A stretch of 64,000 nt of DNA from Pseudoponticoccus marisrubri (GTDB lineage: Bacteria; Pseudomonadota; Alphaproteobacteria; Rhodobacterales; Rhodobacteraceae). The notes beneath the pieces are model-generated. The model saw nothing but the letters and a program-made list of their open reading frames with translations. It did not search any database and was not told the origin of the DNA. The translations under genes were made by a program, and so were the position numbers. Shown piece by piece: positions 1 through 9,057 of this stretch (the first letter of the stretch is position 1; every line of letters starts with the position of its first letter). The stretch is from positions 62,001-126,000 of the forward strand of contig NZ_LPXO01000001.1 in assembly GCF_001482405.1 (NCBI RefSeq). The letters run 5' to 3'.

Positions 1-2
1 CG

Positions 3-749
3 CTGGCCGACCGGCTGCTGCTGGTGATCGCGCTGTCCATGCTGATCACGCCGCTTCTGTTCCTGCTCTTCGACTACCTCGCCAAGAAATTCCAGGAAAC
101 CGCGCCCAAGGTCGAGGCCGACGTAATCGACACGGCGGGGCCGGTGATCATCGCGGGGATCGGGCGCTTTGGTCAGGTCGTAAACCGGTTGGTGCAGAGC
201 TCGGGCTATCGCACCGTGGTGCTGGACCACGACATGAAGACGATCCAGCTGATGCGGCGCTTCGGGTTCAAGGGGTTCTTCGGCGATCCCACCCGGCCCG
301 AGCTGCTGCATGCCGCGGGGATCGAGACGGCCCGCGTGCTGGTGGCCGCGCTGGACGACCCCAAGGCCACGACAAAGCTGGTGGCCTATGCGCGGCGCCA
401 GCGGCCCGACCTGCACATCGTGGCCCGCGCCCGCGACCGCACGCATGTCTACGCGCTCTACCAGGCCGGCGCCGACGATATCGTGCGCGAGATGTTCGAC
501 AGCTCGCTGCGCGCCGGGCGCTACGTGCTGGAGAATGTGGGGATGAGCGAATACGAGGCCGCCATCGCCGAGGAGACCTTCTACCACCACGACCGCAAGA
601 CGGTGCGCGAGCTGGCCAAGCTCTGGGATCCCTCGGTCCCGGCGATGGAGAACCACGCCTATATCGCGCGTGCGCAGGAGCTTGAGAAGGATCTGGAGAC
701 GGCGCTTTTCACCGCGCTGGAGGCACGCGCCAAGCAGGACGTCGCCTGA
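3..749 (+). CDS. KefB/KefC-type potassium/proton antiporter, C-terminal part (5' end outside window)
   Basis: The gene enters from the left edge and is open from the first bases. The visible 248 residues hold the end of the last membrane helix (LLLVIALSMLITPLLFLLF), then a cytoplasmic TrkA-N/RCK domain with the Rossmann motif GIGRFG and an acidic residue ending the second strand (VVLDHD). This is the arrangement of glutathione-gated or NAD-binding monovalent cation:proton antiporters of the CPA2 family, which export potassium in exchange for protons at the inner membrane. KefB and KefC cannot be told apart from the C-terminus alone. Confidence 0.9.
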   Translation: MADRLLLVIALSMLITPLLFLLFDYLAKKFQETAPKVEADVIDTAGPVIIAGIGRFGQVVNRLVQSSGYRTVVLDHDMKTIQLMRRFGFKGFFGDPTRPELLHAAGIETARVLVAALDDPKATTKLVAYARRQRPDLHIVARARDRTHVYALYQAGADDIVREMFDSSLRAGRYVLENVGMSEYEAAIAEETFYHHDRKTVRELAKLWDPSVPAMENHAYIARAQELEKDLETALFTALEARAKQDVA

Positions 750-788
750 GGCGGCGCTTCTTACAGGCCATTTCGCAGGACATGAAAT

Positions 789-816
789 AGCCGCGCGCCC
801 AAGGGGACGCGCGGCT
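789..816 (-). terminator. Hairpin downstream of carD, possible terminator
   Basis: An 8-bp perfect stem, GCCGCGCG (790-797) against CGCGCGGC (808-815), is extended by one A-T pair. It lies between the convergent kefB/C-like gene and carD. The T-run on either side is weak (TATTTC on the minus strand), so termination strength is uncertain. Confidence 0.5.
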
Positions 817-839
817 TGAACTGTCGGACGGTCGGCCGG

Positions 840-1346
840 TTACGCGGCGCGCAGGCCCAGAACCTCGTCGACCTGGCGCGCGGCGGCGACCTCGTCGCCC
901 GAGACGGCGGCGATCTCACGGGTCAGACGCTCCAGTGCGGCTTCATAGAGCTGACGCTCGGAATAGGACTGCTCGCGCTGGTCGTCGGCGCGATGCAGGT
1001 CGCGCACAACCTCGGCAATCGCGATCAGGTCACCGGAATTGATCTTCTGTTCGTATTCCTGCGCGCGACGCGACCACATGGCGCGCTTGACCTTGGCCTT
1101 GCCCTTCAGCGTCTTCATCGCGGCATCCACCACATCCGGAGAGCTGAGCGAGCGCATGCCGACTTCCGTGGCCTTGTGGGTGGGCACCCGCAAGGTCATC
1201 TTGTCCTTCTCGAAGGAAATCACGAACAGCTCGAGGCTGAGCCCGGCGATTTCCTGCTCCTCGATCGAGACGATCTGCCCCACGCCATGCGCGGGATACA
1301 CGACGTAATCGTTGGGACGGAATTCGGCTTTTTTCGCTTTGGTCAT
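840..1346 (-). CDS. carD: CarD family transcriptional regulator
   Basis: The 168-residue protein starts MTKAKKAEFRPNDYVVYPAHGVGQI, the conserved CarD/TRCF RNA polymerase-interacting fold, followed by an all-helical DNA-binding half. CarD binds the RNA polymerase beta subunit and stabilises open promoter complexes. The start at 1346 is preferred over the upstream in-frame ATG because AAGGAAG lies about 9 bases upstream of it. The gene stands alone, convergent with the kefB/C-like gene and followed by a hairpin. Confidence 0.95.
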   Translation of the reverse strand: MTKAKKAEFRPNDYVVYPAHGVGQIVSIEEQEIAGLSLELFVISFEKDKMTLRVPTHKATEVGMRSLSSPDVVDAAMKTLKGKAKVKRAMWSRRAQEYEQKINSGDLIAIAEVVRDLHRADDQREQSYSERQLYEAALERLTREIAAVSGDEVAAARQVDEVLGLRAA

Positions 1347-1619
1347 ATAGTCGCTTCCTTGCAGCTCACCCGTCACACAGGCGACAAAAAAAGACGACGG
1401 GGACCCCTAAGATTCCCGGTCATCTCGGAATATGGCGTTGTTCAGGCCCCCAGAGGCAGCACGGCCACGTGCCCTGTGCGTGATGTCATCATGTGAAGTG
1501 AGGGTATACCACAGCCCAAGCGCCAAGGCGAGTCCCTCGGCAAGCGCCGAAAGCTAGTGCGCGGCCAAGGGCTTGGCCAGCGCTCTTCACGCAAATCAAC
1601 GGGATGTGATCCCGAATCG

Positions 1620-1958
1620 TCAGCCGCCCTCGCCGGGCTTTTCCGAGAAGTACTTGTTGAGCTTGTCGGGCTCGCCGTCGCGGGCGTCGGCCTCGGGCAG
1701 CGGGTCCTTCTTGGTGATGATGACCGGCCACATCTCGGAATACTTGCGGTTGAACTCGACCCACTTTTCCATGTCCGGTTCGGTGTCCGGGCGGATCGCG
1801 TCAGCGGGGCATTCCGGCTCGCAGACGCCGCAATCGATACATTCGTCGGGATGGATCACCAGCATGTTCTCGCCCTCGTAGAAACAATCCACGGGGCAGA
1901 CCTCGACGCAGTCGGTGTATTTGCAGGCGATGCAATTATCGTTGACGATGTAGGTCAT
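1620..1958 (-). CDS. fdxA: 7Fe-8S ferredoxin FdxA
   Basis: This 112-residue ferredoxin has the Azotobacter FdI-type cysteine pattern: C9, C17, C21, C25 in the first half and C40, C43, C46, C50 in the second. Known family members carry one [3Fe-4S] and one [4Fe-4S] cluster and act as low-potential electron carriers in the cytoplasm. The C-terminal helical extension after the clusters matches FdxA rather than short 2[4Fe-4S] ferredoxins. It lies downstream of the S4/helicase genes on the same strand, about 50 bases away. Confidence 0.95.
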   Translation of the reverse strand: MTYIVNDNCIACKYTDCVEVCPVDCFYEGENMLVIHPDECIDCGVCEPECPADAIRPDTEPDMEKWVEFNRKYSEMWPVIITKKDPLPEADARDGEPDKLNKYFSEKPGEGG

Positions 1959-2004
1959 GGGCTCTCTCGGCTCTTCTACCGCCTAGCTAATTCAGGGGCC
2001 CGGA

Positions 2005-2391
2005 TCATTCAAGCGTCCGGGACCGATCTTGGTCCAGTTTCCGGCGGTCGCGCTTGGTGGGGCGGGCATTGCCCTCCAGCCGCTGCACCGGGGCGGGTTC
2101 GGCCGGGTCGCGCGGCTTGGGCGGATCAAGATCCTCGTAGAGCGCCTGCGCCTCGGGCGCGGGGCCGCGGCGCGTACCGATCGCCTTGATGCGGATCACG
2201 CGCACGTCGCGCCCCTGGGCAAAGGTCAGCACGTCGCCCGGCCCAACCGCGACCGAAGCCTTCGAGATCGGGCGCGCATTGACCCGCGCATGGCCGCCGG
2301 CCGCCACCTTGGCGGCCAGCGAGCGGGTCTTGAAGAACCGCGCGTGCCAGAGCCACTTGTCGATGCGGATCCGTTCGACCGGTTCGGTCAC
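2005..2391 (-). CDS. S4-domain RNA-binding protein, Hsp15 (HslR)-like
   Basis: The 128-residue protein begins with an S4 domain (RIRIDKWLWHARFFKTRSLAAK...ARVNARPISKAS) and ends in a charged tail, as in Hsp15. The family binds stalled 50S subunits carrying nascent chains, or other structured RNA. Its GTG start follows directly on the TGA of the helicase gene (stop at 2392-2394), so translation is probably coupled. Pairing with an RNA helicase suggests a shared role in RNA or ribosome metabolism, which is inference. Confidence 0.88.
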   Translation of the reverse strand: MTEPVERIRIDKWLWHARFFKTRSLAAKVAAGGHARVNARPISKASVAVGPGDVLTFAQGRDVRVIRIKAIGTRRGPAPEAQALYEDLDPPKPRDPAEPAPVQRLEGNARPTKRDRRKLDQDRSRTLE

Positions 2392-5346
2392 TCAGGTCTT
2401 GTCCTTCAGCCCCATGAGCGCGGCGGCAAAGGGGTTGTCGGGGTCGATCTGCTTTTCCTTGCGCGGCGGGCGGGACTGGTAGGTCTTGGCGCCGGCATCG
2501 GGTTTGCCGCCCTTGCCCTTGCCTTTCGGCCCCTTGCCCTTGCCACGAGGCCGGTCGCCGCCGGACCGGTCGTCGCGCCGCTTGCCGCCCTCGGGGCGGT
2601 CGCCGCCGCGCGCCTCGCGCCGGGGCTTGCCGCCGCGGCGATTGCCACCGCGATTGCCGCCCCACGTGAAGGTGTAGAACACCTCCATCTCGGGGCCGGC
2701 GATGGCCTCGTCCGGGGCCTGACCGGGCAGCACCTCTTCCTCGGGCGTGTCGGGGACCGGGGTCTCGGCCACGGGTTCGGCCGGTTCGGCCGAAACGGGC
2801 GCCTCGCCCTGGTCTTCCAGCTGCGCCACAGGCTCGGCCACATCGGCCGGCGGCGGCGTCTCGCCCGCATCGGGCAGCACCCCGTCGGGCGCCTGCCGGG
2901 CGGCATCCATCACCGGCGTGTCCTCGGCCGAGGCGCCGGTCTCGGCCGAGATCACGGCATCGGCCGGCTTGGCCTTGGCGCGCTCGCCCTTCTCGGCCTT
3001 GTAGCCCAGCCCCTGCATCAGGTCGGCGAACTGCTCCAGCGTCATGCCGGTGATCGACAGCATGTCGGGCTTGGCCTCGAAGCCGCCGCGGCTGTCCTCG
3101 GCCCGGATCATGTCGGCCAGCCGTTCCAGCATGTCGATGCGGATCGCGCGGGCCCCGGCCTTGCGATAGCCGGCAAGGTCGTAATGCTGCGCCGGCACCT
3201 CGTCCATGTTGGGCACGGTCACCAGACCCGGCGGCGGCGCCTCGGGGAATTCGTCCAGCCCGTTGCCGAGGCTCCACAGCACCAGCCGCAGGCGGGTCGG
3301 CGCGGGCTTCAGCAGCAGCGGCATGAAGATCGTGTACTGGCCGAAGCGCACGCCGTGCTTGCGCAGGCTGCCGCGCGCATCCTGATCGAGCGCCTTGACC
3401 TCGTCGGCGACCTCGGCCCGGGGCAGCACGCCCATCGCCTCGACCAGGCGGAAGGCAAAGCCGCGGGCCAGCCCGCTCAGCGCCTCGTCGCCCTGCATCT
3501 TGACCAGCGGCTCGAACAGCGCGGCGATCTTGCGGTCCATGAAATGCTGCAGGCGGCGTTCCACTTTCTGCGCCACGTCGGGCCCGGCCTCGTCATCGAC
3601 AAAGGCCACCACGCGCGGCTTGAGCGGATCGTCGCCCTTGGCCAGCTTGCCCACGGCCTGGTCGCCCCACATCAGGCCGCCCTGCTCGGTGAAGTCGATC
3701 TCGGTGTCGGGTGCGTTGTAGAACCGGTCGGCCCGCAGATGGAATTGCGGCGTCAGCGCCTGCAGGCTGGCCTGGCGCAGCGTCTTGGCCTCCTGTCCGG
3801 TGGCCTCCTTGTCCTGGCGGAACCGGAACCCTTCGAGCCGCCCGACGAGATGCCCTTCGACGGTGACCTCACCCTTATCGTTCACTTCGGCCAAGAGGGC
3901 CTCCTTCTGTTTCAACCGGCGAAGCAGGACGCTGGTCCGCCGGTCTACAAATCTTTGCGTCAGCCGCGCGTGCAGCGCATCCGACAGGCTGTCTTCTACC
4001 GCGCGGGTCGCGCCGCGCCAATGGTCTTCATCGCGCACCCAGCCGCGCCGCTGCGCGACATAGGTCCATGTGCGGATATACGCCAACCGTTTCGACAATG
4101 TGTCAATGTCGCCATCGGTCCGGTCGATCCGGTTGACCTGCCGCGCAAGGAAATCGTCGGGAACGCTGCCTTTCTCGTGCAGATGCCCGAAAATAACGCC
4201 AAGCAGGCCCGCATGTTCCGCCGGGCTGATTCCGCGGAAATCAGGGATCCGGCACACGTCCCACAGAAGCTGCACCGATTTCGGGTCCGACGCGCGGGCG
4301 CGCACCTCGGCCTCGCCGGCCAGCGTGCGCAGCGCGCGCAGGTCGTCGGCCTCGCGCGCCTTGACCAGGTGCTCGTGATCGGGCGCCACGTCCAGACTGC
4401 GCTCCAGCGCGTCGATGGAGCCGAAGCGCAGCTCGGCGCTGCGCCAGTTGAGCTTCTTCAGCGGCGTGAACTGGTGGTTGCAGATGGCCTGCGCCCATTC
4501 CTCGGGAATGGGCCCCGCCTCGCCGGTGACGCCGAAGGTGCCGTTGGTCATGCCGCGCCCCGCTCGGCCGGCGATCTGGGCCAGCTCGTTGGGCTGCAGA
4601 GGGCGCATGCGGCGGCCGTCGAACTTGGTCAGCGACGAGAACGCCACGTGGTTGATGTCGAGGTTCAGCCCCATGCCGATCGCGTCAGTCGCGACCAGGT
4701 AGTCGACCTCGCCGTTCTGGTAGAGATCCACCTGCGCGTTGCGCGTGCGCGGTGACAGCGCCCCCATCACCACGGCCGCCCCGCCTTTCTGGCGCTTGAG
4801 CAGCTCGGCGATGGCATAGACATTGTCGACCGAGAAACCGACGATGGCGCTGCGCGCGGGCAGCCGGCTGATCTTCTTCGATCCCGAATAGGCCAGCTGG
4901 CTCATCCGTTCGCGGCGCATGTATTCCACGCCGGGCACCAGCGCCGCGATCGGGCCGCGCATCGTGTCCGAGCCCAGGAACAGCGTCTCGTGCGTGCCGC
5001 GCATGCGCAGCAGCCTGTCGGTGAAGACATGGCCGCGCTCGGGATCGGCGCAAAGCTGGATCTCGTCCACGGCGACGAAATCGGCGCCCATCCCCTCGGG
5101 CATGGCCTCGACGGTGCAGACCCAATACTGGGTGCGCGGCGGGACGATCCGCTCTTCGCCCGTGACCAGCGCCACGACCGAGGGCCCGCGGATGGCCACG
5201 ATCTTGTCATAGACCTCGCGCGCGAGCAGCCGCAACGGCAGGCCGATGATGCCGGAACGGTAGCCCAGCATGCGCTCGATCGCGTAATGGGTCTTGCCTG
5301 TATTGGTCGGGCCGAGGACGGCCGCGATCCGGGCTCTCTGGGCCAT
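2392..5346 (-). CDS. SUV3-like ATP-dependent RNA helicase
   Basis: The 984-residue protein has a superfamily 2 helicase core. Walker A is GPTNTGKTH at about residues 13-21, Walker B is DEIQ, motif III-like is GSDTMRGP, and the C-terminal lobe has ATDAIGMGLNLD and QIAGRAGRG. The GPTNxGKT and DEIQ signatures are those of mitochondrial SUV3, the RNA-degradosome helicase. After a long alpha-helical middle, an acidic and proline-rich stretch leads into a basic tail rich in Gly, Arg and Lys (about 890-970) that probably binds RNA. The stop codon abuts the S4 gene start. Confidence 0.9.
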   Translation of the reverse strand: MAQRARIAAVLGPTNTGKTHYAIERMLGYRSGIIGLPLRLLAREVYDKIVAIRGPSVVALVTGEERIVPPRTQYWVCTVEAMPEGMGADFVAVDEIQLCADPERGHVFTDRLLRMRGTHETLFLGSDTMRGPIAALVPGVEYMRRERMSQLAYSGSKKISRLPARSAIVGFSVDNVYAIAELLKRQKGGAAVVMGALSPRTRNAQVDLYQNGEVDYLVATDAIGMGLNLDINHVAFSSLTKFDGRRMRPLQPNELAQIAGRAGRGMTNGTFGVTGEAGPIPEEWAQAICNHQFTPLKKLNWRSAELRFGSIDALERSLDVAPDHEHLVKAREADDLRALRTLAGEAEVRARASDPKSVQLLWDVCRIPDFRGISPAEHAGLLGVIFGHLHEKGSVPDDFLARQVNRIDRTDGDIDTLSKRLAYIRTWTYVAQRRGWVRDEDHWRGATRAVEDSLSDALHARLTQRFVDRRTSVLLRRLKQKEALLAEVNDKGEVTVEGHLVGRLEGFRFRQDKEATGQEAKTLRQASLQALTPQFHLRADRFYNAPDTEIDFTEQGGLMWGDQAVGKLAKGDDPLKPRVVAFVDDEAGPDVAQKVERRLQHFMDRKIAALFEPLVKMQGDEALSGLARGFAFRLVEAMGVLPRAEVADEVKALDQDARGSLRKHGVRFGQYTIFMPLLLKPAPTRLRLVLWSLGNGLDEFPEAPPPGLVTVPNMDEVPAQHYDLAGYRKAGARAIRIDMLERLADMIRAEDSRGGFEAKPDMLSITGMTLEQFADLMQGLGYKAEKGERAKAKPADAVISAETGASAEDTPVMDAARQAPDGVLPDAGETPPPADVAEPVAQLEDQGEAPVSAEPAEPVAETPVPDTPEEEVLPGQAPDEAIAGPEMEVFYTFTWGGNRGGNRRGGKPRREARGGDRPEGGKRRDDRSGGDRPRGKGKGPKGKGKGGKPDAGAKTYQSRPPRKEKQIDPDNPFAAALMGLKDKT

Positions 5347-5374
5347 TGGCCCGCCTTCCTTGCTCAGGCGCGCG

Positions 5375-5926
5375 CTAGAGGCGGATGCCCTTCACGGCGC
5401 GTTCCAGCCGGCCCAGTGCCTGTTCGACATCCGAGTCATGCGGCCTGAGTTCAAGTACCCGCTCATATGCCTGATACGCAAGGGCACGGTTGCCGATCTG
5501 TTCATGGATCGCCCCCACCCCGCGCAGCGCGCCGAAATGCTGCGGGTTGAGCTCCAGCGCCCGGCCCAGCGCATCCATGGCCGGCCCGAAGCGCTCGGAC
5601 TGGTAATAGGCCAGCGCCAGCCCGTGCCAGCCCTCGGCAAAGCCGGGCGCGTGGTCGGTCAGGGCGCGGAAATGCTCGATCGCGGCGCCGACCTCGTCAA
5701 CCTCCAGCGCGTCACGACCGCGCTTGAGCAGCAGGTCCATCGCCGGCGAGCCCGATTTCGACCATTCCGACATCAGCTGTCTCTCCAGCCGCCGCGCCGC
5801 CGCCTCGGTCTCGGCTTGGGCCAACTCGTCCAGCAGTTCCGCCGTCCGCTCCTGCGCCAGCGCGGCGGGAGGTAGGGAAAACATGACTAGGGTGGCGATT
5901 GCCGCGAAGGTAGATTTGAATTCCAT
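5375..5926 (-). CDS. Secreted tetratricopeptide repeat protein
   Basis: The protein of 183 residues (188 from the upstream ATG at 5941) starts with a signal peptide (MEFKSTFAAIATLVMFSLPPAALAQ), which makes ATG 5926 the better start. The C-terminal half contains TPR helices such as AEGWHGLALAYYQSERFGPAMDALGRALELNPQ and the following repeat. TPR proteins are scaffolds, and no enzymatic motif is present. The product is probably periplasmic. It lies 28 bases upstream of the helicase start on the same strand, so co-transcription is possible. Confidence 0.85.
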   Translation of the reverse strand: MEFKSTFAAIATLVMFSLPPAALAQERTAELLDELAQAETEAAARRLERQLMSEWSKSGSPAMDLLLKRGRDALEVDEVGAAIEHFRALTDHAPGFAEGWHGLALAYYQSERFGPAMDALGRALELNPQHFGALRGVGAIHEQIGNRALAYQAYERVLELRPHDSDVEQALGRLERAVKGIRL

Positions 5927-6025
5927 GTAGCCCGTGCTCATAACGTGACTTGGAGTTTAGCGTCCCGGCCGTCATTTGCCAGCGCACGATTCCGAGAGCG
6001 CCGAATGGGAGTGTAAGGAGATACC

Positions 6026-6316
6026 ATGAGCGACACTGTGAGCGCGGCCGTCGCGGCCCTCAACGAGAAAATGGACGGACAGGGGTTCGAGGGAACCGCC
6101 AAGTTCGTGATCGAGGACGAGGGCAGCCTGATCATCGACGAATCCGGCGCCCGCGCCGGCGATGACGAGGCAGAGGTCACCCTGAGCGCCGACCAGGACA
6201 CCTTCCAGTCGATCCTGTCGGGCGAGACCGATCCCACCAGCGCCTTCATGTCGGGCAAGCTGACGGTGGATGGCGACATGCAGGCTGCGATGCGCCTGGC
6301 CCAGGCGCTCGCCTGA
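6026..6316 (+). CDS. SCP2 sterol-binding domain protein
   Basis: The 96-residue protein consists of a single SCP-2 lipid-carrier fold (KFVIEDEGSLIIDESGA...VTLSADQDTFQSILSGETDPTSAFMSGKLTVDGDMQAAMRLAQAL). The family binds sterols or acyl lipids. A strong ribosome binding site (AAGGAG) precedes the ATG. Its TGA shares one base with the ATG of the next gene (TGATG), so it is translationally coupled to the lysophospholipase-like hydrolase, consistent with a lipid-related function. Confidence 0.93.
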   Translation: MSDTVSAAVAALNEKMDGQGFEGTAKFVIEDEGSLIIDESGARAGDDEAEVTLSADQDTFQSILSGETDPTSAFMSGKLTVDGDMQAAMRLAQALA

Positions 6317-7287
6317 TGGATCTCGTCCCCGCGCCCTTTCACGCCGACCTCTCCGAAGGCCCCGACCATGCCCGCGCCTACTGGGTCACGGCCTCTGACG
6401 GGCTTCGGCTGCGGGTCGCGCATTTCCCCTCCGACGGGGCGCGGGGCACGGTGCTGCTCTTTCCCGGCCGCACCGAGTATGTCGAGAAATACGGCCGCAC
6501 CGCGGCCGATCTGGCCGCCGCGGGCTATGGCACGCTGGCCATCGACTGGCGCGGACAGGGGCTGGCCGACCGGATGCTGGATGAGCGCCGCACCGGCCAC
6601 GTGGCGGTGTTCGAGGATTACCAGCGCGACGTGCAGGCCATGCTGGCCTTGGCCGACACGCTGGAGGTGCCCGGCCCCCGCCACCTGATCGCGCATTCCA
6701 TGGGCGGCTGCATCGGGCTGCGCGCCATGATGGACGGGCTCGACGTGGCGTCGAGCGTGTTCACCGGGCCGATGTGGGGCATCCGCATCTCGAACCCGGT
6801 CCGCCCCGCCGCCTGGGCGATCAGCCGCATGTCCAAGTCGCTGGGCGCCAGCCATCTTTTTGTCCCCGGCACCGGGGCCGACAGCTATGTCGCCTCGGCC
6901 GATTTCGAGGACAACCTGCTGACCACCGATCCCGAGATGTTCGACTACATGCGCCGGCAGGTGCTGGCGATCCCCGACCTGCAGCTGGGCGGCCCCTCGC
7001 TGAACTGGCTGCACGAGGCGCTGGCCGAGACCCGACGGCTGGCGCGACGCGCCTCGCCCACCCAGCCCTGCCTCTGCCTGACAGGCACGAACGAGCGCAT
7101 CGTCGATCTCGACCGCATCCGCGCGCGCATGGCGCGCTGGCCGGGCGGACGGCTGGAATGGGTCGAGCGCGGCGAACACGAGGTGCTGATGGAGGCGCCC
7201 AAAACGCGCGCACGCCTGATGGCCGAAATCACCGCGCTGTTCGACACGGCAGGCGACAGCCGCGCCGGTGCCAAGGCCCGCGCCTGA
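6316..7287 (+). CDS. Alpha/beta hydrolase, lysophospholipase (PldB-like)
   Basis: The 323-residue alpha/beta hydrolase has an oxyanion-loop region VLLFPGRTEYVEKYG and the nucleophile elbow AHSMGG, with a late histidine in ERGEHEVLMEAP. This is the pattern of monoacylglycerol lipases and lysophospholipase L2, which cleave an acyl chain from lysophospholipids. No signal peptide is present. It is coupled to the SCP2 gene by a one-base overlap. The exact substrate cannot be read from the sequence. Confidence 0.9.
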   Translation: MDLVPAPFHADLSEGPDHARAYWVTASDGLRLRVAHFPSDGARGTVLLFPGRTEYVEKYGRTAADLAAAGYGTLAIDWRGQGLADRMLDERRTGHVAVFEDYQRDVQAMLALADTLEVPGPRHLIAHSMGGCIGLRAMMDGLDVASSVFTGPMWGIRISNPVRPAAWAISRMSKSLGASHLFVPGTGADSYVASADFEDNLLTTDPEMFDYMRRQVLAIPDLQLGGPSLNWLHEALAETRRLARRASPTQPCLCLTGTNERIVDLDRIRARMARWPGGRLEWVERGEHEVLMEAPKTRARLMAEITALFDTAGDSRAGAKARA

Positions 7288-7389
7288 TTGGACGGGATCC
7301 AGACAATTGACACCTTTTGACCGGGGCCCGTTAAACCGGGCTTAACCGGCGCGTGCTGTCCTGTTCCTGCCCCGAACGGGAGAGCGTCG

Positions 7390-7899
7390 ATGACCCAGCA
7401 CTGCCCCGCCTTTGCCCGGATGCACAGCGACCGCGACCGCGACAGGTTCGTGCGCGAATTGCTGCACGAACTGACCGGCCTACTTGAGGAAACGGTGGGC
7501 CTGGAAGAGGCCGAGGGGTTCATCGCCCTCGTCGGCAACCGCATCGGCAATGCCATGAATGCCGAGTATCGCGCCGCCGCCGGCACGCCGCAGCTGAGCC
7601 GGGACCAGGTGGCCGAGGCGTTGGTCGATCTCAAGCGTCGAATACGCGGCGGCTTTGCCATCGACAGCATCGACCCCGACCGGATCGTGCTGACCAACAC
7701 CGCCTGCCCCTTCGGCCGCTACGTCGCCGGGCGCCGTTCGCTCTGCATGATGACATCGAATGTCTTCGGCCGCATCGCCGCGGCGAACCTGGGCTATGCC
7801 CGTGTCACGCTGGACCAGACCATCGCCGAGGGACATGACGGGTGCCGCGTCGTCGTGCATTTCAACGAGGGCGAGGATGGACGCGCGTATTTCGGTTGA
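7390..7899 (+). CDS. Methanogen output domain 1-like sensory partner protein
   Basis: The 169-residue soluble protein is helical in the N-terminal half. Its C-terminal half has clustered cysteines (TACPFGRYVAGRRSLCMMTSNVFGRI and HDGCRVVVHF), resembling the MetOD1 output domain seen in archaeal and bacterial signalling proteins. The function is unknown; cofactor or metal binding by the cysteines is inference. It overlaps the start of the downstream histidine kinase by 23 bases, so the two are probably one signalling unit. Confidence 0.72.
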   Translation: MTQHCPAFARMHSDRDRDRFVRELLHELTGLLEETVGLEEAEGFIALVGNRIGNAMNAEYRAAAGTPQLSRDQVAEALVDLKRRIRGGFAIDSIDPDRIVLTNTACPFGRYVAGRRSLCMMTSNVFGRIAAANLGYARVTLDQTIAEGHDGCRVVVHFNEGEDGRAYFG

Positions 7900-9016
7900 G
7901 GCGGACCGCGCCGGGCCGCGCTGCGACCTGGCCTTTCACGCCCTGCCCCGTCCCGCCCTGATCGTGTCGCGCGCGGGGTTGGTTCTGGGCTGCAATGCCG
8001 CGTTGCGGCAGCGGATCGACCCGCCGGCCCGCCCCGACCCGGGCGCGCCCTGCCTGCTCGAGGCGCTGTTTCGTGGCCGCTCGGACCGGTTGCTGGACGA
8101 CATCAAGGCCGCGGCCACAGGCAACCGGCTGACGCTGACGCCCCGCCACCCCTGCGAGGGCGCCAAGCGCCTGCAAAGCTTCGAGGTCTGCCCGCTGCGC
8201 GACGGCACCGTCATCGCGCCGCAATTCCTGCTGGTCGAGGCGCCCGGATCGACGCTCGACACCGTCTTCACCAGCCTCAACCTGCGCCTGCGCGAGGCCA
8301 ATGAACGCGCCGCCCGCGCCCGCGAGCTGAACCGGCGCCTGAAGGAGAAACATGCCGAGCTCGAACGCTTCAGCCATGCCGCCGCCCATGACCTGAAGGC
8401 ACCGCTGCGCAGCATCGCCAACTGTCTCTCCTTCCTCGAGGAGGACCTGGGCCATGACCTGCCCGAGGACAGCCGCGAGGACCTGGCCATCGCCTCCCGT
8501 GCCGCCGGCCGGCTGGAGCGCCTGATCTCGGACCTGCTGCAACTGGCCCGCACCGATACGGTCGAACTGGCGCGCGAACCGGTTGCCGTGGCCGATGCCA
8601 TGGCCGAGGTGCAGGAACTGCTGGCCGCGCAGGTGACCGAGACCGGCGCCACGATCCGCATCGAGGGCGACCCCGGCATGGTCGAGGCCGAGCCGGTGCT
8701 CTTCCGCCAACTGCTCCAGAACCTCGTCTCGAACGCCCTGAAATACCGCGCGCCCGACCGCGCCCCCGAAATCCTGCTGCGCCGCGTTCCGGGCGCGCCC
8801 GACCGGCTGCAGCTGCAAGACAACGGCACCGGGTTCGAGAACGAGCGCAAGGAGCGGATCTTTGCGCCGTTTCAACGGCTTGTCCCGCATGGCCAGATCG
8901 AGGGCAGCGGGCTGGGACTGGCCACCTGCCAGGCGATCTGCCGGCGCCATGGCTGGCAGATGGACGCCACGGGCGATCCCGGCCGCGGCGCGATGTTCGA
9001 GATCATCGGTGTCTGA
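7877..9016 (+). CDS. Soluble PAS-type sensor histidine kinase
   Basis: The 379-residue kinase has no membrane segment. Residues from about 15 to 130 form a PAS-like domain. A coiled linker and the H-box follow, with the phospho-accepting histidine in AAHDLKAPLR. The ATPase domain has an N box (LLQNLVSNALKYRA), G1 (LQDNGTGFENE) and G2 (GSGLGLATC). The start at ATG 7877 is chosen because GAGGGCGAGG lies just upstream; a longer frame from 7760 would run through the previous gene. No response regulator is adjacent, so its partner must be encoded elsewhere or may be the overlapping MetOD1-like protein. Confidence 0.9.
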   Translation: MDARISVEADRAGPRCDLAFHALPRPALIVSRAGLVLGCNAALRQRIDPPARPDPGAPCLLEALFRGRSDRLLDDIKAAATGNRLTLTPRHPCEGAKRLQSFEVCPLRDGTVIAPQFLLVEAPGSTLDTVFTSLNLRLREANERAARARELNRRLKEKHAELERFSHAAAHDLKAPLRSIANCLSFLEEDLGHDLPEDSREDLAIASRAAGRLERLISDLLQLARTDTVELAREPVAVADAMAEVQELLAAQVTETGATIRIEGDPGMVEAEPVLFRQLLQNLVSNALKYRAPDRAPEILLRRVPGAPDRLQLQDNGTGFENERKERIFAPFQRLVPHGQIEGSGLGLATCQAICRRHGWQMDATGDPGRGAMFEIIGV

Positions 9017-9057
9017 GCGCGGTGGTCAGCGGCGCCGCGGCGCCTATAGTGGGGCTC

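Noticed and set aside
2029-4755. Long plus-strand open frame of 908 codons opposite the helicase gene
   Set aside because: It is an antisense shadow of the SUV3-like helicase in GC-rich DNA. Composition is rich in Arg, His and Gly with no domain, and the minus-strand gene has clear helicase motifs.
7364-7378. GTTC-N7-GAAC upstream of the MetOD1-like gene as a LexA box
   Set aside because: The half-sites are inverted, whereas the alphaproteobacterial LexA site is a direct repeat.
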